64,000 bases of DNA from Bacillota bacterium (GTDB lineage Bacteria > Bacillota > Limnochordia > Limnochordales > DUMU01). Location of the stretch: positions 41,296 to 105,295 of the forward strand of contig DUMU01000035.1 in the NCBI GenBank assembly GCA_012839805.1, written 5' to 3'. Positions 33,518-40,683 of the stretch are shown here, piece by piece. Both the position numbers and the translations under genes were made by a program. The notes below the pieces were generated by a model that searched no databases, was not told where the DNA came from, and was given only the letters and a program-made list of their open reading frames with translations. Numbering within the stretch: the first letter of the stretch is position 1; every line of letters begins with the position of its first letter.

Positions 33518-34418
33518 CCGGCCCTTACCCGACGGTGAAGAGCTGCGGCGGCTGGTGGACCGGGCGGTGGCGGCTTCTTTTCCCGAGCGGCCCTACCCGG
33601 AGCGGCTCTGGGAATCCATGCTCTACACGGCGGGGTCGGGGGGCAAGCGCCTGCGGGGGAGCCTCGTGCTGATGGCTTGCGCGGCCGCGGGGGGAGATTG
33701 GGAGAAGGCGTTGCCGGCGGCGGTGGCGGTGGAGTTGATCCACGCCTATTCGCTGATCCATGATGATTTGCCCATTATGGACGACGACGATTACCGGCGG
33801 GGACGGCCCACCAATCACCGGGTCTACGGACCGGCGATCGCCCTATTAGCTGGGGACGCCCTGCAGGCCCGGGCCTTTGCTGTGCTGACCGCCGTGGAAA
33901 ACGGTGCTCCGCCGCAGGTCCAGCTGGCCTGGGTGCGGGAGCTGGCGGAGGCGGCGGGGGCGGCCGGACTGGTCGGGGGCCAGGTGGTGGACTGGGAGTC
34001 GGAGGCCGGGCGATGGGAGCAGGAGGAGCGCGGGAAAGTGGCGGGGAGACTGGAGTTCATCCACCGGCACAAGACCGGGAGCCTCTTGCGGGCGGCAGCG
34101 CGTCTTGGGGGAGTGGCGGCGGAAGCTGGCGAAGAGACGCTGACCCGGCTCGGGGTTTACGGTTCAGAGCTGGGACTGGCCTTCCAGATCACGGACGATC
34201 TCCTGGACGAAGTGGGCGACCCGGCGGGGACCGGGAAGGCGGTGGGCCGGGACCGGCGGCGGGGAAAACTTACCTACGTGACGCTCTTTGGCGTGGAGGA
34301 GAGCCGGGAGGCGGCCCGGCGGGCGATTGAGAGGGCCAAGGCCGCCATCGAGCCCCTGGGGGAGGGGGCGAGGAGGCTCCTGGAATTGGCGGACCAGCTG
34401 GTGGGGCGGAGCCGCTAG
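33510..34418 (+). CDS. ispA: Polyprenyl (farnesyl) diphosphate synthase
   Basis: A class I trans-prenyltransferase that condenses IPP with DMAPP/GPP. The first aspartate-rich motif is HDDLPIMDDDDYRRGRPTNH, the second is FQITDDLLDEVGD, and KTGSLLRAAARLGG and GGKRLRGSLVLM are also typical. ATG 33510 overlaps xseB. The 302-residue length and sequence favour a farnesyl diphosphate synthase rather than a longer-chain enzyme, but chain length is not proven. Terminator hairpins follow, then the OLE RNA and, beyond it, dxs of the same isoprenoid pathway. Confidence 0.94.
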   Translation: MSSRPLPDGEELRRLVDRAVAASFPERPYPERLWESMLYTAGSGGKRLRGSLVLMACAAAGGDWEKALPAAVAVELIHAYSLIHDDLPIMDDDDYRRGRPTNHRVYGPAIALLAGDALQARAFAVLTAVENGAPPQVQLAWVRELAEAAGAAGLVGGQVVDWESEAGRWEQEERGKVAGRLEFIHRHKTGSLLRAAARLGGVAAEAGEETLTRLGVYGSELGLAFQITDDLLDEVGDPAGTGKAVGRDRRRGKLTYVTLFGVEESREAARRAIERAKAAIEPLGEGARRLLELADQLVGRSR

Positions 34419-34527
34419 GCCCGGGCAGGGCCGGGGACCTCGGGTCACCCGGGGTGGCCCGTTGCCTGATGTCGACCCGGACGGGACCCGGTCCAGACTT
34501 ACCGGCAAAGGAGACTGCGAGTACGCT

Positions 34528-34558
34528 AGCTGGGCTTTAGCGGTCCCAGCTCCTTTTT
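34528..34558 (+). terminator. Intrinsic terminator of the nusB-ispA unit
   Basis: AGCTGGG (34528-34534) pairs with CCCAGCT (34545-34551), followed by CC and five T residues. It is about 110 nt beyond the ispA stop and isolates the OLE transcription unit from upstream transcription. Confidence 0.75.
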
Positions 34559-34565
34559 CCATGGT

Positions 34566-34589
34566 GCTAATGCCTACCATTAGCCTTTT
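34566..34589 (+). terminator. Second, weaker terminator-like hairpin
   Basis: GCTAATG (34566-34572) pairs with CATTAGC (34578-34584) around cctac, followed by CTTTT. It lies directly behind the previous terminator, so the two may act in tandem. Confidence 0.45.
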
Positions 34590-34854
34590 GCCCTCCGTTC
34601 CGGCATTTGCTCGCCGCCGGGATGGCGCATTCTGCGCCAACAGGTGCCTCCAAAGCTGGTGCAAAATGCGCCAATCCGGCCCCTGGCCCCTCGAGGTGTC
34701 AGGGCTGCGTCGACCAGCGCCGGAAGAAGCCATCCCTTCGCAGGTACGTGGAGCCGGCGCGAGGTTGGGTCGGGCGAACAGGCGGCCTTTGCCCGAGCCC
34801 TCTCCTTAGCTACGTGGAGTCCGCAGCGGGGGTGAGCGAAACGGTGAGCCGGCT
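34590..34854. other. Non-coding region upstream of OLE with a long inverted repeat
   Basis: About 265 nt without a believable ORF. Its main feature is an inverted repeat: 34623-34639 (TGGCGCATTCTGCGCCA) pairs with 34657-34673 (TGGTGCAAAATGCGCCA) with one mismatch and one G-U pair, loop 17 nt. The left arm can also fold on itself (TGGCGCA/TGCGCCA). Further on, the 9-mer TACGTGGAG occurs twice (near 34744 and 34810), each followed by a GC-rich tail. No T-run follows, so this is not an ordinary terminator. Function unknown. Confidence 0.6.
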
Positions 34855-34883
34855 TTGACAGGCGACGGCCGCCCGGCTATAAT
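34855..34883 (+). promoter_or_regulatory. Perfect consensus sigma-A promoter of the OLE RNA
   Basis: TTGACA (34855-34860), 17 bp, TATAAT (34878-34883). Transcription would begin near 34890. This is one of two exact consensus promoters in the window and predicts strong expression of the RNA. Confidence 0.88.
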
Positions 34884-34889
34884 CAAATT

Positions 34890-35515
34890 GTCGGAAAATT
34901 CGGCTGACGCAGTATCCTAGTGCGGTGAGGTTCCGGCGAAGGCGGCCCTAAAAAGCCGTCGCTGGCTAACCGATGAAGTCCCTGGCGGTGGCTGGAGACG
35001 CCCAGTCTCGGGCTGCGGCTGGGGGTTAAGGAGAGGGGGCGATCCGCAACGGCATGCGGGCGTAGACCCTCTCTCCGCGGAGGCCCATCAATCATGGCCC
35101 CTCCCTCCGGATGGGCCATCCCGATGGGGTTGAATTTGCCCCGGTTCGCTGCGGTGACCGGGAGCAGCGTAGCCTGCCTTGCGTGGTCCGGCGGGAAAAG
35201 AGGATCCGGCGCCCGGTCTGGCGGCCGCAGCCGGGTGATCGCAGCTCTTCAAAGCCGGGCTGCTAAAGAGGCTAGCCGGAAACGAACCGATTGAGGAAAA
35301 CTCCTAGGCTGTCTCTCCCGGGGGCAGGCCGGGATTGCGGTGTGGACTGAGTGGTAATCCAGCCGCGCCGGTGGCAACACGGCGCAGCAGCCGGAAAGGG
35401 GAAACCGCCTGGCCGGCGACGGTGAGGAGGGCTGCTGGGAAAACCTGCTGGACCTAAGCCACAATGTTTACCGGTCCTGCTGTCAGCCGGTTCAGCTAGT
35501 AGTCAACCGGTATTC
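34890..35515 (+). ncRNA. ole: OLE RNA (Ornate, Large, Extremophilic)
   Basis: A large structured non-coding RNA of about 600-630 nt that forms an abundant membrane-associated ribonucleoprotein. In Bacillus halodurans it is linked to tolerance of cold, short-chain alcohols and Mg2+ stress. The span between ispA and the next gene has no coding gene but many hairpins: GAGAGGG / CCCTCTC (about 35032-35074), ATGGCCC/GGGCCAT (35094-35119), GCGCCG/CGGCGC (35365-35385) and CCGGTT/AACCGG (35487-35510). It follows a perfect promoter. Neighbours match the known OLE context (nusB, xseA, xseB, ispA, then oapA and dxs). The identification rests on synteny, size, structure and the downstream OapA-like gene. 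The 3' end is uncertain; a covariance search against the OLE family would confirm it. Confidence 0.92.
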
Positions 35516-35532
35516 TAAACCGGCACCGTCAC

Positions 35533-35556
35533 ACCCGCGGCGTGCTCGCCGCGGGT
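35533..35556 (+). other. Strong GC hairpin after the OLE RNA
   Basis: ACCCGCGGCG (35533-35542) and CGCCGCGGGT (35547-35556) form a perfect 10-bp stem with a 4-nt loop. No T-run follows. It may mark the RNA 3' end, protect it from exonucleases, or slow read-through into oapA, which lies 87 nt further on. Confidence 0.5.
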
Positions 35557-35643
35557 GGCGGCGCGCTCCGGACCGGCCGCGCCCCGCGCCGGCCCGCCAT
35601 CCGGGCAGGCTAACTTAAGGCAATCATAATCAGGAGGAGAACG

Positions 35644-36264
35644 GTGGGCAAACGGTTTGCGGTCATGGGCGCCGTGGCATTCGTCACCTCACTGGTCCTG
35701 AGTGGGATAACGCAAGGTGCCGCGGCGGGACTCTCTCCGGCCGTCGCCGGGTTGATCCTGGTCCTGGTGATCGCGAGCGGTATCGGCTTTGACGTGGTCG
35801 GGGTGGCAACGACCACGGCTTCCGAAAAGCCGTTCCATGCTCTGGCCAGCGACCGTGTAGCCGGCGCTACCCAGGCCGTCCGGCTGCTGCGACGACGCGA
35901 CCTGGTGGCGACGGTGACGAACGATGTAATCGGTGATATCCTGGGGACGATAGGGGGCGCAATGGGGGCTACGCTCGCCCTTCAGCTCAGCCTCTGGCTC
36001 GCCGAGCACCCGTGGCCGCTCCCCGGACCCCGGCCGGAACGGGTGCTTTTGTCCATTCTCGTGGTTGCTTGCACGGCTGCCTTGACCGTCGGGGGGAAGG
36101 CGGGGCTCAAACGGGTGGCAATCCACCGGAGCCACGAGATCGTCTTCGCGGTGGGACGGGCCATGGCCGTCCTGGAACGGTGGCTGGGTCGTCCCCTGCT
36201 CCTGGAAAGGGGCCGTAGCGCCCGCCGGAAGGGCCGGCGGGCGCTACGGCGGCTGCAACCGTGA
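35644..36264 (+). CDS. oapA: OLE-associated membrane protein OapA
   Basis: A 206-residue integral membrane protein with about four hydrophobic helices: residues ~6-24 (FAVMGAVAFVTSLVLSG), ~31-55, ~92-118 (VIGDILGTIGGAMGATLALQ) and ~132-155 (VLLSILVVACTAALTVG). The central segment GIGFDVVGVATTTASEKPFH, then NDVIGDI, resembles the DUF21-like region I recall for OapA. It ends in a strongly basic tail (RGRSARRKGRRALRR) suited to RNA contact. OapA binds OLE RNA and places it at the membrane. The GTG start has an excellent ribosome binding site (caggaggaga). It lies directly after the RNA and overlaps dxs by 4 nt, the expected arrangement. The call is strong from context; residue-level proof is lacking. 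Confidence 0.9.
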   Translation: MGKRFAVMGAVAFVTSLVLSGITQGAAAGLSPAVAGLILVLVIASGIGFDVVGVATTTASEKPFHALASDRVAGATQAVRLLRRRDLVATVTNDVIGDILGTIGGAMGATLALQLSLWLAEHPWPLPGPRPERVLLSILVVACTAALTVGGKAGLKRVAIHRSHEIVFAVGRAMAVLERWLGRPLLLERGRSARRKGRRALRRLQP

Positions 36265-38300
36265 CCGCGGGCCAACCCCGGCCCGAAGCAGGGAGGCAGT
36301 GGACAAAGGTGGGCATCCTCGACCGCATCGACTCTCCGTCGGATTTACGGCGACTTACGAACCGGGAACTGGGGGAGCTCGCCGGAGAACTGCGGGAAGA
36401 GATCATCCGTACCGTGGCCCTAAACGGCGGTCATCTCGCAGCTAACCTGGGAGTCGTCGAGTTGACCCTCGCGCTCCATTCCGTCCTGGAGACGCCCCAT
36501 GATCGGCTGGTCTGGGACGTAGGCCATCAGACCTACGCTCACAAGCTCCTGACCGGGCGGCGGGATCGCTTCCACACCTTGCGACGGGCGGGCGGTATCA
36601 GCGGGTTTCCCCGCCGGGACGAAAGCCCGTTCGATCCCTTCGGAACCGGCCATGCCAGCACGGCCATCTCGGCCGCCCTGGGTATGGCGGTGGCCCGGGA
36701 CCGTAGAGGTGAGAAGTACAAGGTAGTTGCAGTAGTAGGCGACGGAGCACTGACGGGCGGCATGGCCTACGAGGCGCTCAATCACGCCGGCCAGCTTGGC
36801 ACCCAGCTCCTTGTGGTTTTGAACGACAACGAGATGTCGATTTCCCCCAACGTGGGGGCGATCTCCCGATATTTGAACCGCTTACGTCTCGATCCCGGCT
36901 ACCGCCGGGCCAAGACGGACCTGAAAGAGCTGGCCCGTCGCTTACCCGGAGGGGTTCGTGCCTACGACCTGGCCGCGCGGGTAAAGGACTCGTTCAAGCA
37001 CGTCCTCCTGCCAGGCAGCCTCTTTGAGGAACTGGGCTTTGTCTATTTCGGACCGCTGGACGGCCACAACCTCGGGGAACTCCGGGACGCCCTCCGGGAA
37101 GTTCTGAAGCTCTGGCAACCCGTGCTCCTGCACGTAGTCACCCGCAAGGGCAAGGGCTACGAACCGGCGGAAAACGACCCCGCGCGCTATCACGGGACTC
37201 CTTCCTTTGACCGTTCTACCGGCCAGGTCAAGGTATCCGGCGACGCCGGTGCTCCCGATGCCAGAACTTACTCGGCCTTGTTTGCCGACACCCTGGTGGA
37301 ACTGGCGGCCCGCGACCCGCGGATCGTGGCCATCACCGCCGCCATGCCGGAAGGGACGGGTCTTGATCGCTTTGCCAGGGTATACCCCGACCGTTTCTTC
37401 GACGTAGGGATCGCAGAAGGCCATGCGGTCACCTTTGCCGCGGGTCTGGCCGCGAGCGGCCTGCGCCCGGTGGTGGCGATCTATTCGACCTTCCTGCAGC
37501 GGGCGTACGACCAGATAATCCACGACGTGTGCCTGCAAAAGCTCCCGGTGGTACTGGCCATAGACCGGGCCGGCCTGGTGGGCGAGGACGGGGCTACCCA
37601 CCAGGGCGCGTTCGACCTGGCGTACCTGCGCCCGATTCCTAATCTGACCATAGCGGCGCCCCGGGACGGTACCGAACTGGTGGCGCTGCTTCGCACCGCC
37701 CTGACCCTGGACGGCCCCATGGCCATCCGTTACCCCCGAGGCCTTGCCACCCTCCGCCACCGTGATCGTGAACCGGGAGACCAACCGGCAGGCGAACCGG
37801 CCGGCGAACCGGGAACCATCCCGGTCGGCCAGGGGGAGATACTCGCCGAGGGCCAGGATGTAGGCCTGGTAGCTCTGGGTTCGATGGTGGAGCCGGCCGA
37901 AAGGGCAGCCGCGCTCCTGGCCGAAGCAGGGATTACCGCCACCGTGGTGAATGCCCGTTTCCTGAAGCCCCTGGATGCTCGCCTTCTCCTGCAAGTAGGA
38001 GCTTGCGTACCTCTGGTGGTGACGGTGGAAGAAGGGGTCCTGGCGGGCGGTTTGGGAAGCGCGGTTTTGGAACTGTTTGCCAACCACGATTTGCGGGTGC
38101 CCGTTTTGCGGATCGGTATCCCCGACCGGTTCATCGAACACGCGACTCAAAGTGAACAACGGGAACAGCTAGGATTGACCGCCAGGTGGATCGCCCAAAC
38201 GGTGAAGGCCAAGCTGGAGAAGCTCTCCGGGCGAGCGGCCGCCGCGGGAGCCGTGTCTATCCCACCCGAGCCCGTCTCAACCCTGAACGGCAAGGGATGA
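36261..38300 (+). CDS. dxs: 1-deoxy-D-xylulose-5-phosphate synthase
   Basis: Thiamine-diphosphate enzyme that joins pyruvate and glyceraldehyde 3-phosphate, the entry step of the MEP isoprenoid pathway. The N-terminal signature is LDRIDSPSDLRRL. The ThDP-binding region is VVGDGALTGGMAYEALNHAG with NDNEMSISPNVG. The transketolase pyrimidine domain has IAEGHAVTFAAGLA and DRAGLVGEDGATHQGAFDLA, and a C-terminal domain follows. GTG 36261 overlaps oapA (GTGA); GTG 36309 just before GILDRIDSP would fit the family length better. At 679 residues it has extra tails. Together with ispA across the OLE RNA it makes isoprenoid precursors. Confidence 0.95.
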   Translation: MTAGQPRPEAGRQWTKVGILDRIDSPSDLRRLTNRELGELAGELREEIIRTVALNGGHLAANLGVVELTLALHSVLETPHDRLVWDVGHQTYAHKLLTGRRDRFHTLRRAGGISGFPRRDESPFDPFGTGHASTAISAALGMAVARDRRGEKYKVVAVVGDGALTGGMAYEALNHAGQLGTQLLVVLNDNEMSISPNVGAISRYLNRLRLDPGYRRAKTDLKELARRLPGGVRAYDLAARVKDSFKHVLLPGSLFEELGFVYFGPLDGHNLGELRDALREVLKLWQPVLLHVVTRKGKGYEPAENDPARYHGTPSFDRSTGQVKVSGDAGAPDARTYSALFADTLVELAARDPRIVAITAAMPEGTGLDRFARVYPDRFFDVGIAEGHAVTFAAGLAASGLRPVVAIYSTFLQRAYDQIIHDVCLQKLPVVLAIDRAGLVGEDGATHQGAFDLAYLRPIPNLTIAAPRDGTELVALLRTALTLDGPMAIRYPRGLATLRHRDREPGDQPAGEPAGEPGTIPVGQGEILAEGQDVGLVALGSMVEPAERAAALLAEAGITATVVNARFLKPLDARLLLQVGACVPLVVTVEEGVLAGGLGSAVLELFANHDLRVPVLRIGIPDRFIEHATQSEQREQLGLTARWIAQTVKAKLEKLSGRAAAAGAVSIPPEPVSTLNGKG

Positions 38301-39241
38301 TGGAAAGACTTCCGCCGCCGGCCTCCGGCGGGCGCCGGAGGCGCCTGGACGTGGCCCTCACCGAAGCCGGGCTTGCCCCCACCCGCCAGGTTGCCCGCCG
38401 CTTGATCTTAGCCGGCCAGGTCACCGTGGAGGGGCGGGTGGTTCGCAAGCCGGGCGCATCTATCCCGCCCGGCAGCACCTTGCGGGTTACCGGCCCCCTT
38501 CCCCGATACGTGAGCCGGGGTGGGGAGAAGCTGGAGGCGGCGCTGAACGCTTTTCCGGTGCGGGTGGAGGGCGTGGTGGCCATGGACGCAGGCGCCTCGA
38601 CGGGAGGGTTTACCGATTGCCTGCTCCAGCACGGGGCGCGGCTGGTTTACGCGGTCGACGTCGGGCAAGGGCAACTTGCTCCCAAGCTGAGGGCCGATCC
38701 CCGGGTACGTGTGCTGGAGCGGACCAACATTCGTTACCTCACGGCGGAGTTACTGGGTGGTGAGCTGCCGGAGCTTGCCACCATAGACGTGAGCTTTATC
38801 TCCCTGAAGTTGGTCCTGCCCGCGGTCGGCCGCCTGCTGAAACCGGGCGGCCAGGTGATCGCGCTGGTCAAGCCGCAATTCGAGGCAGGACGAGGCCGGG
38901 TGGGGAAGAAGGGAGTGGTACGAGATCCCCGACTTCACCGGGAGGTCTTGTACCGGTGGGGTGAAACTGCCCGGGAGCAGGGGTTCTTCTTGCTCGGCCT
39001 GATCGCTTCCCCGCTCCTCGGTTCGGAGGGTAACCGGGAGTTCCTGGCCTGGCTGGGCTGGCCGGGACTACCTTCACCGGCGCCGGGAGAGCCAGCCTCG
39101 AGGACGGGAGAGCCTGCCCTGCCCGCTATGGCTGCTGGAGCAGGGGGTCTATCCCTGGACGAATGGCGGAAGCGATGCGACGCGGTGATCGGCGGAGGGC
39201 CAGAGCAGGGGGAAAGGACAGGGCCCGAACACGAGACATAG
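38297..39241 (+). CDS. TlyA/YqxC family rRNA 2'-O-methyltransferase (S4 domain)
   Basis: An S4 RNA-binding domain (residues ~15-75: RLDVALTEAGLAPTRQVARR, VTVEGRVVRKPGA) is followed by an FtsJ-type methyltransferase domain. Motifs include VVAMDAGASTGGFTDCLLQHGA in pieces (SAM binding), TIDVSFISLKLVLP and LVKPQFEAGRGRVGKKGVV. Mycobacterial TlyA methylates 16S and 23S rRNA; the Firmicutes homologs are called hemolysin A-like by tradition. ATG 38297 overlaps the dxs stop. The C-terminal ~60 residues are Pro/Gly-rich and unconserved. Confidence 0.92.
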   Translation: MMERLPPPASGGRRRRLDVALTEAGLAPTRQVARRLILAGQVTVEGRVVRKPGASIPPGSTLRVTGPLPRYVSRGGEKLEAALNAFPVRVEGVVAMDAGASTGGFTDCLLQHGARLVYAVDVGQGQLAPKLRADPRVRVLERTNIRYLTAELLGGELPELATIDVSFISLKLVLPAVGRLLKPGGQVIALVKPQFEAGRGRVGKKGVVRDPRLHREVLYRWGETAREQGFFLLGLIASPLLGSEGNREFLAWLGWPGLPSPAPGEPASRTGEPALPAMAAGAGGLSLDEWRKRCDAVIGGGPEQGERTGPEHET

Positions 39242-39257
39242 CTGGTGAAGGGAGCAG

Positions 39258-40154
39258 GTGACGGTGCAGTCGGGGAGGGAGCAGCTCAGGCGAGTGGGGC
39301 TCTGGCCGCATCCCGGCAAAGTCGAGGCGCTGGAGCTCGCCCGGACCACGGCTCAAACCCTGGGCCGGCGGGGGGTGGAGGTCTGGCTGACCGACGAAGG
39401 GCATCGTCGCCTCGAGAGGCTGCCGGTGGCCGGAGTGGCCAGGCCGCAGGAGTTGGGGCGTCACGTTCAGCTGCTGATTGTTTTCGGGGGCGACGGGGCC
39501 CTGCTTTCGGCGGCCCGCGCGGTAGCGGACCAGAAGGTGCCCATACTCGGGGTCAACGCCGGTCACCTGGGCTTTTTGACCGAGGTCGAGGGGGCCGACC
39601 TGGAGGGGGTGATCGACCAGTTATTGGCAGGCAAGTTCCGGCTGGACATCCGGATGATGCTTCGCTGCCGGGTGGAGCGGGCCGGGGTCGTGATTGCCGA
39701 GCACCTGGCCCTCAACGACGTGGTGATCACCCGCACCACCTTTGCCCGGATGATCCGGCTGCGGACCTTCGTAGGCGGGGAGCCGGTTGTCGAGTTCATG
39801 GCCGACGGGATGATCGTAGCCACGCCCACCGGCTCCACGGCATACTCCCTATCGGCCGGCGGGCCGATCGTCAGCCCGGAGGTGGAGGCGATGGTACTGA
39901 CTCCGATCTGCCCGCACACCCTGGCGACCCGGTCGATAGTAGTACCGCCCCATGAAGAGGTCCGAATCGATCTGGTCGGCCGGGATGAGGGCACGATGCT
40001 GACGGTGGACGGGCAGGAGGGGACGCCGCTGGCTTCGGGAGACAGCATTCACGTCGCCGCCGCGCCTGAAAGGACGCGTCTTGTACGACTTTACTCCCGC
40101 AAGTTTTACGCTTTGTTGCGCAGCCGCCTGCACCGGGGACCGGGTGAATGGTAA
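39258..40154 (+). CDS. nadK: NAD kinase
   Basis: Phosphorylates NAD to NADP with ATP or polyphosphate. Signatures are the GGDG motif in IVFGGDGALLSAAR near residue 76, ILGVNAGHLGFLTEV, and NDVVITRTTFARMIRL. VEFMADGMIVATPTGSTAYSLSAGGPIVSP appears in consecutive pieces. The GTG start is 16 nt after tlyA; a second in-frame GTG at 39264 has better spacing to agggagc. At 298 residues the length is normal. It lies in the tlyA-nadK-argR-recN-spoIVB order common in Firmicutes. Confidence 0.95.
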   Translation: MTVQSGREQLRRVGLWPHPGKVEALELARTTAQTLGRRGVEVWLTDEGHRRLERLPVAGVARPQELGRHVQLLIVFGGDGALLSAARAVADQKVPILGVNAGHLGFLTEVEGADLEGVIDQLLAGKFRLDIRMMLRCRVERAGVVIAEHLALNDVVITRTTFARMIRLRTFVGGEPVVEFMADGMIVATPTGSTAYSLSAGGPIVSPEVEAMVLTPICPHTLATRSIVVPPHEEVRIDLVGRDEGTMLTVDGQEGTPLASGDSIHVAAAPERTRLVRLYSRKFYALLRSRLHRGPGEW

Positions 40155-40185
40155 ATAAAAGGAAGGAGCGAAAGCGAGGGAGATC

Positions 40186-40665
40186 ATGGTGAAGGAAAGG
40201 CGGCAGGCAGCCATCCTGCGTCTGGTGCGCCTGAACCGGATCGAAACCCAGGAGGAACTGGTCAGACGGTTGCAGGAGGAGGGAATCCCGGCCACGCAGG
40301 CCACGGTTTCCCGGGACATCAAGGATTTGCGCCTAAGTAAAGTTCAGGCAGGAGACGGGCACTCCTATTATGCTCTACCTGCCAGCAGCTCGCCCGGCGA
40401 TCTCTTGCAGCGGGCGCGCCGGGCTTTCCAGGACTACGTACTGCGGATCGACTGGACCGGCAACCTGATTCTCCTGCGTTGTTTGCCCGGAACGGCTTCC
40501 ACCGTTTCCCAGGCCCTGGACGATCTTCACTGGGACGAGATCATGGGCACCCTGGCCGGGGATGATACGGTTCTCGTTATCGTGCGCCGGCCGGAGGAAG
40601 ACCAGGAAGTACCGGGCTGGGAGCCCCTGCGCACGGTGGTACGGCGGCTGCGGGATCTGCGGTGA
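40186..40665 (+). CDS. argR: Arginine repressor ArgR/AhrC
   Basis: A hexameric arginine-responsive regulator of arginine synthesis and catabolism. It has an N-terminal winged helix (RQAAILRLVRLNRIETQEEL, ATQATVSRDIKDLRLSKV) and a C-terminal oligomerisation/arginine-binding domain (LPGTASTVSQALDDLHWDEI, GTLAGDDTVLVIVR with the Asp pair that contacts arginine). Length is 159 residues. Its targets (arg genes) are not in this window. The ATG is preceded by gagggagatc. Confidence 0.95.
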   Translation: MVKERRQAAILRLVRLNRIETQEELVRRLQEEGIPATQATVSRDIKDLRLSKVQAGDGHSYYALPASSSPGDLLQRARRAFQDYVLRIDWTGNLILLRCLPGTASTVSQALDDLHWDEIMGTLAGDDTVLVIVRRPEEDQEVPGWEPLRTVVRRLRDLR

Positions 40666-40683
40666 GACCCGCGGGGTGTTGAG

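Noticed and set aside
34860..35640. Short ORFs in both strands of the OLE region (for example about 35094-35294 and 34883-35119)
   Set aside because: They lack ribosome binding sites and recognisable domains, and they overlap the structured RNA.
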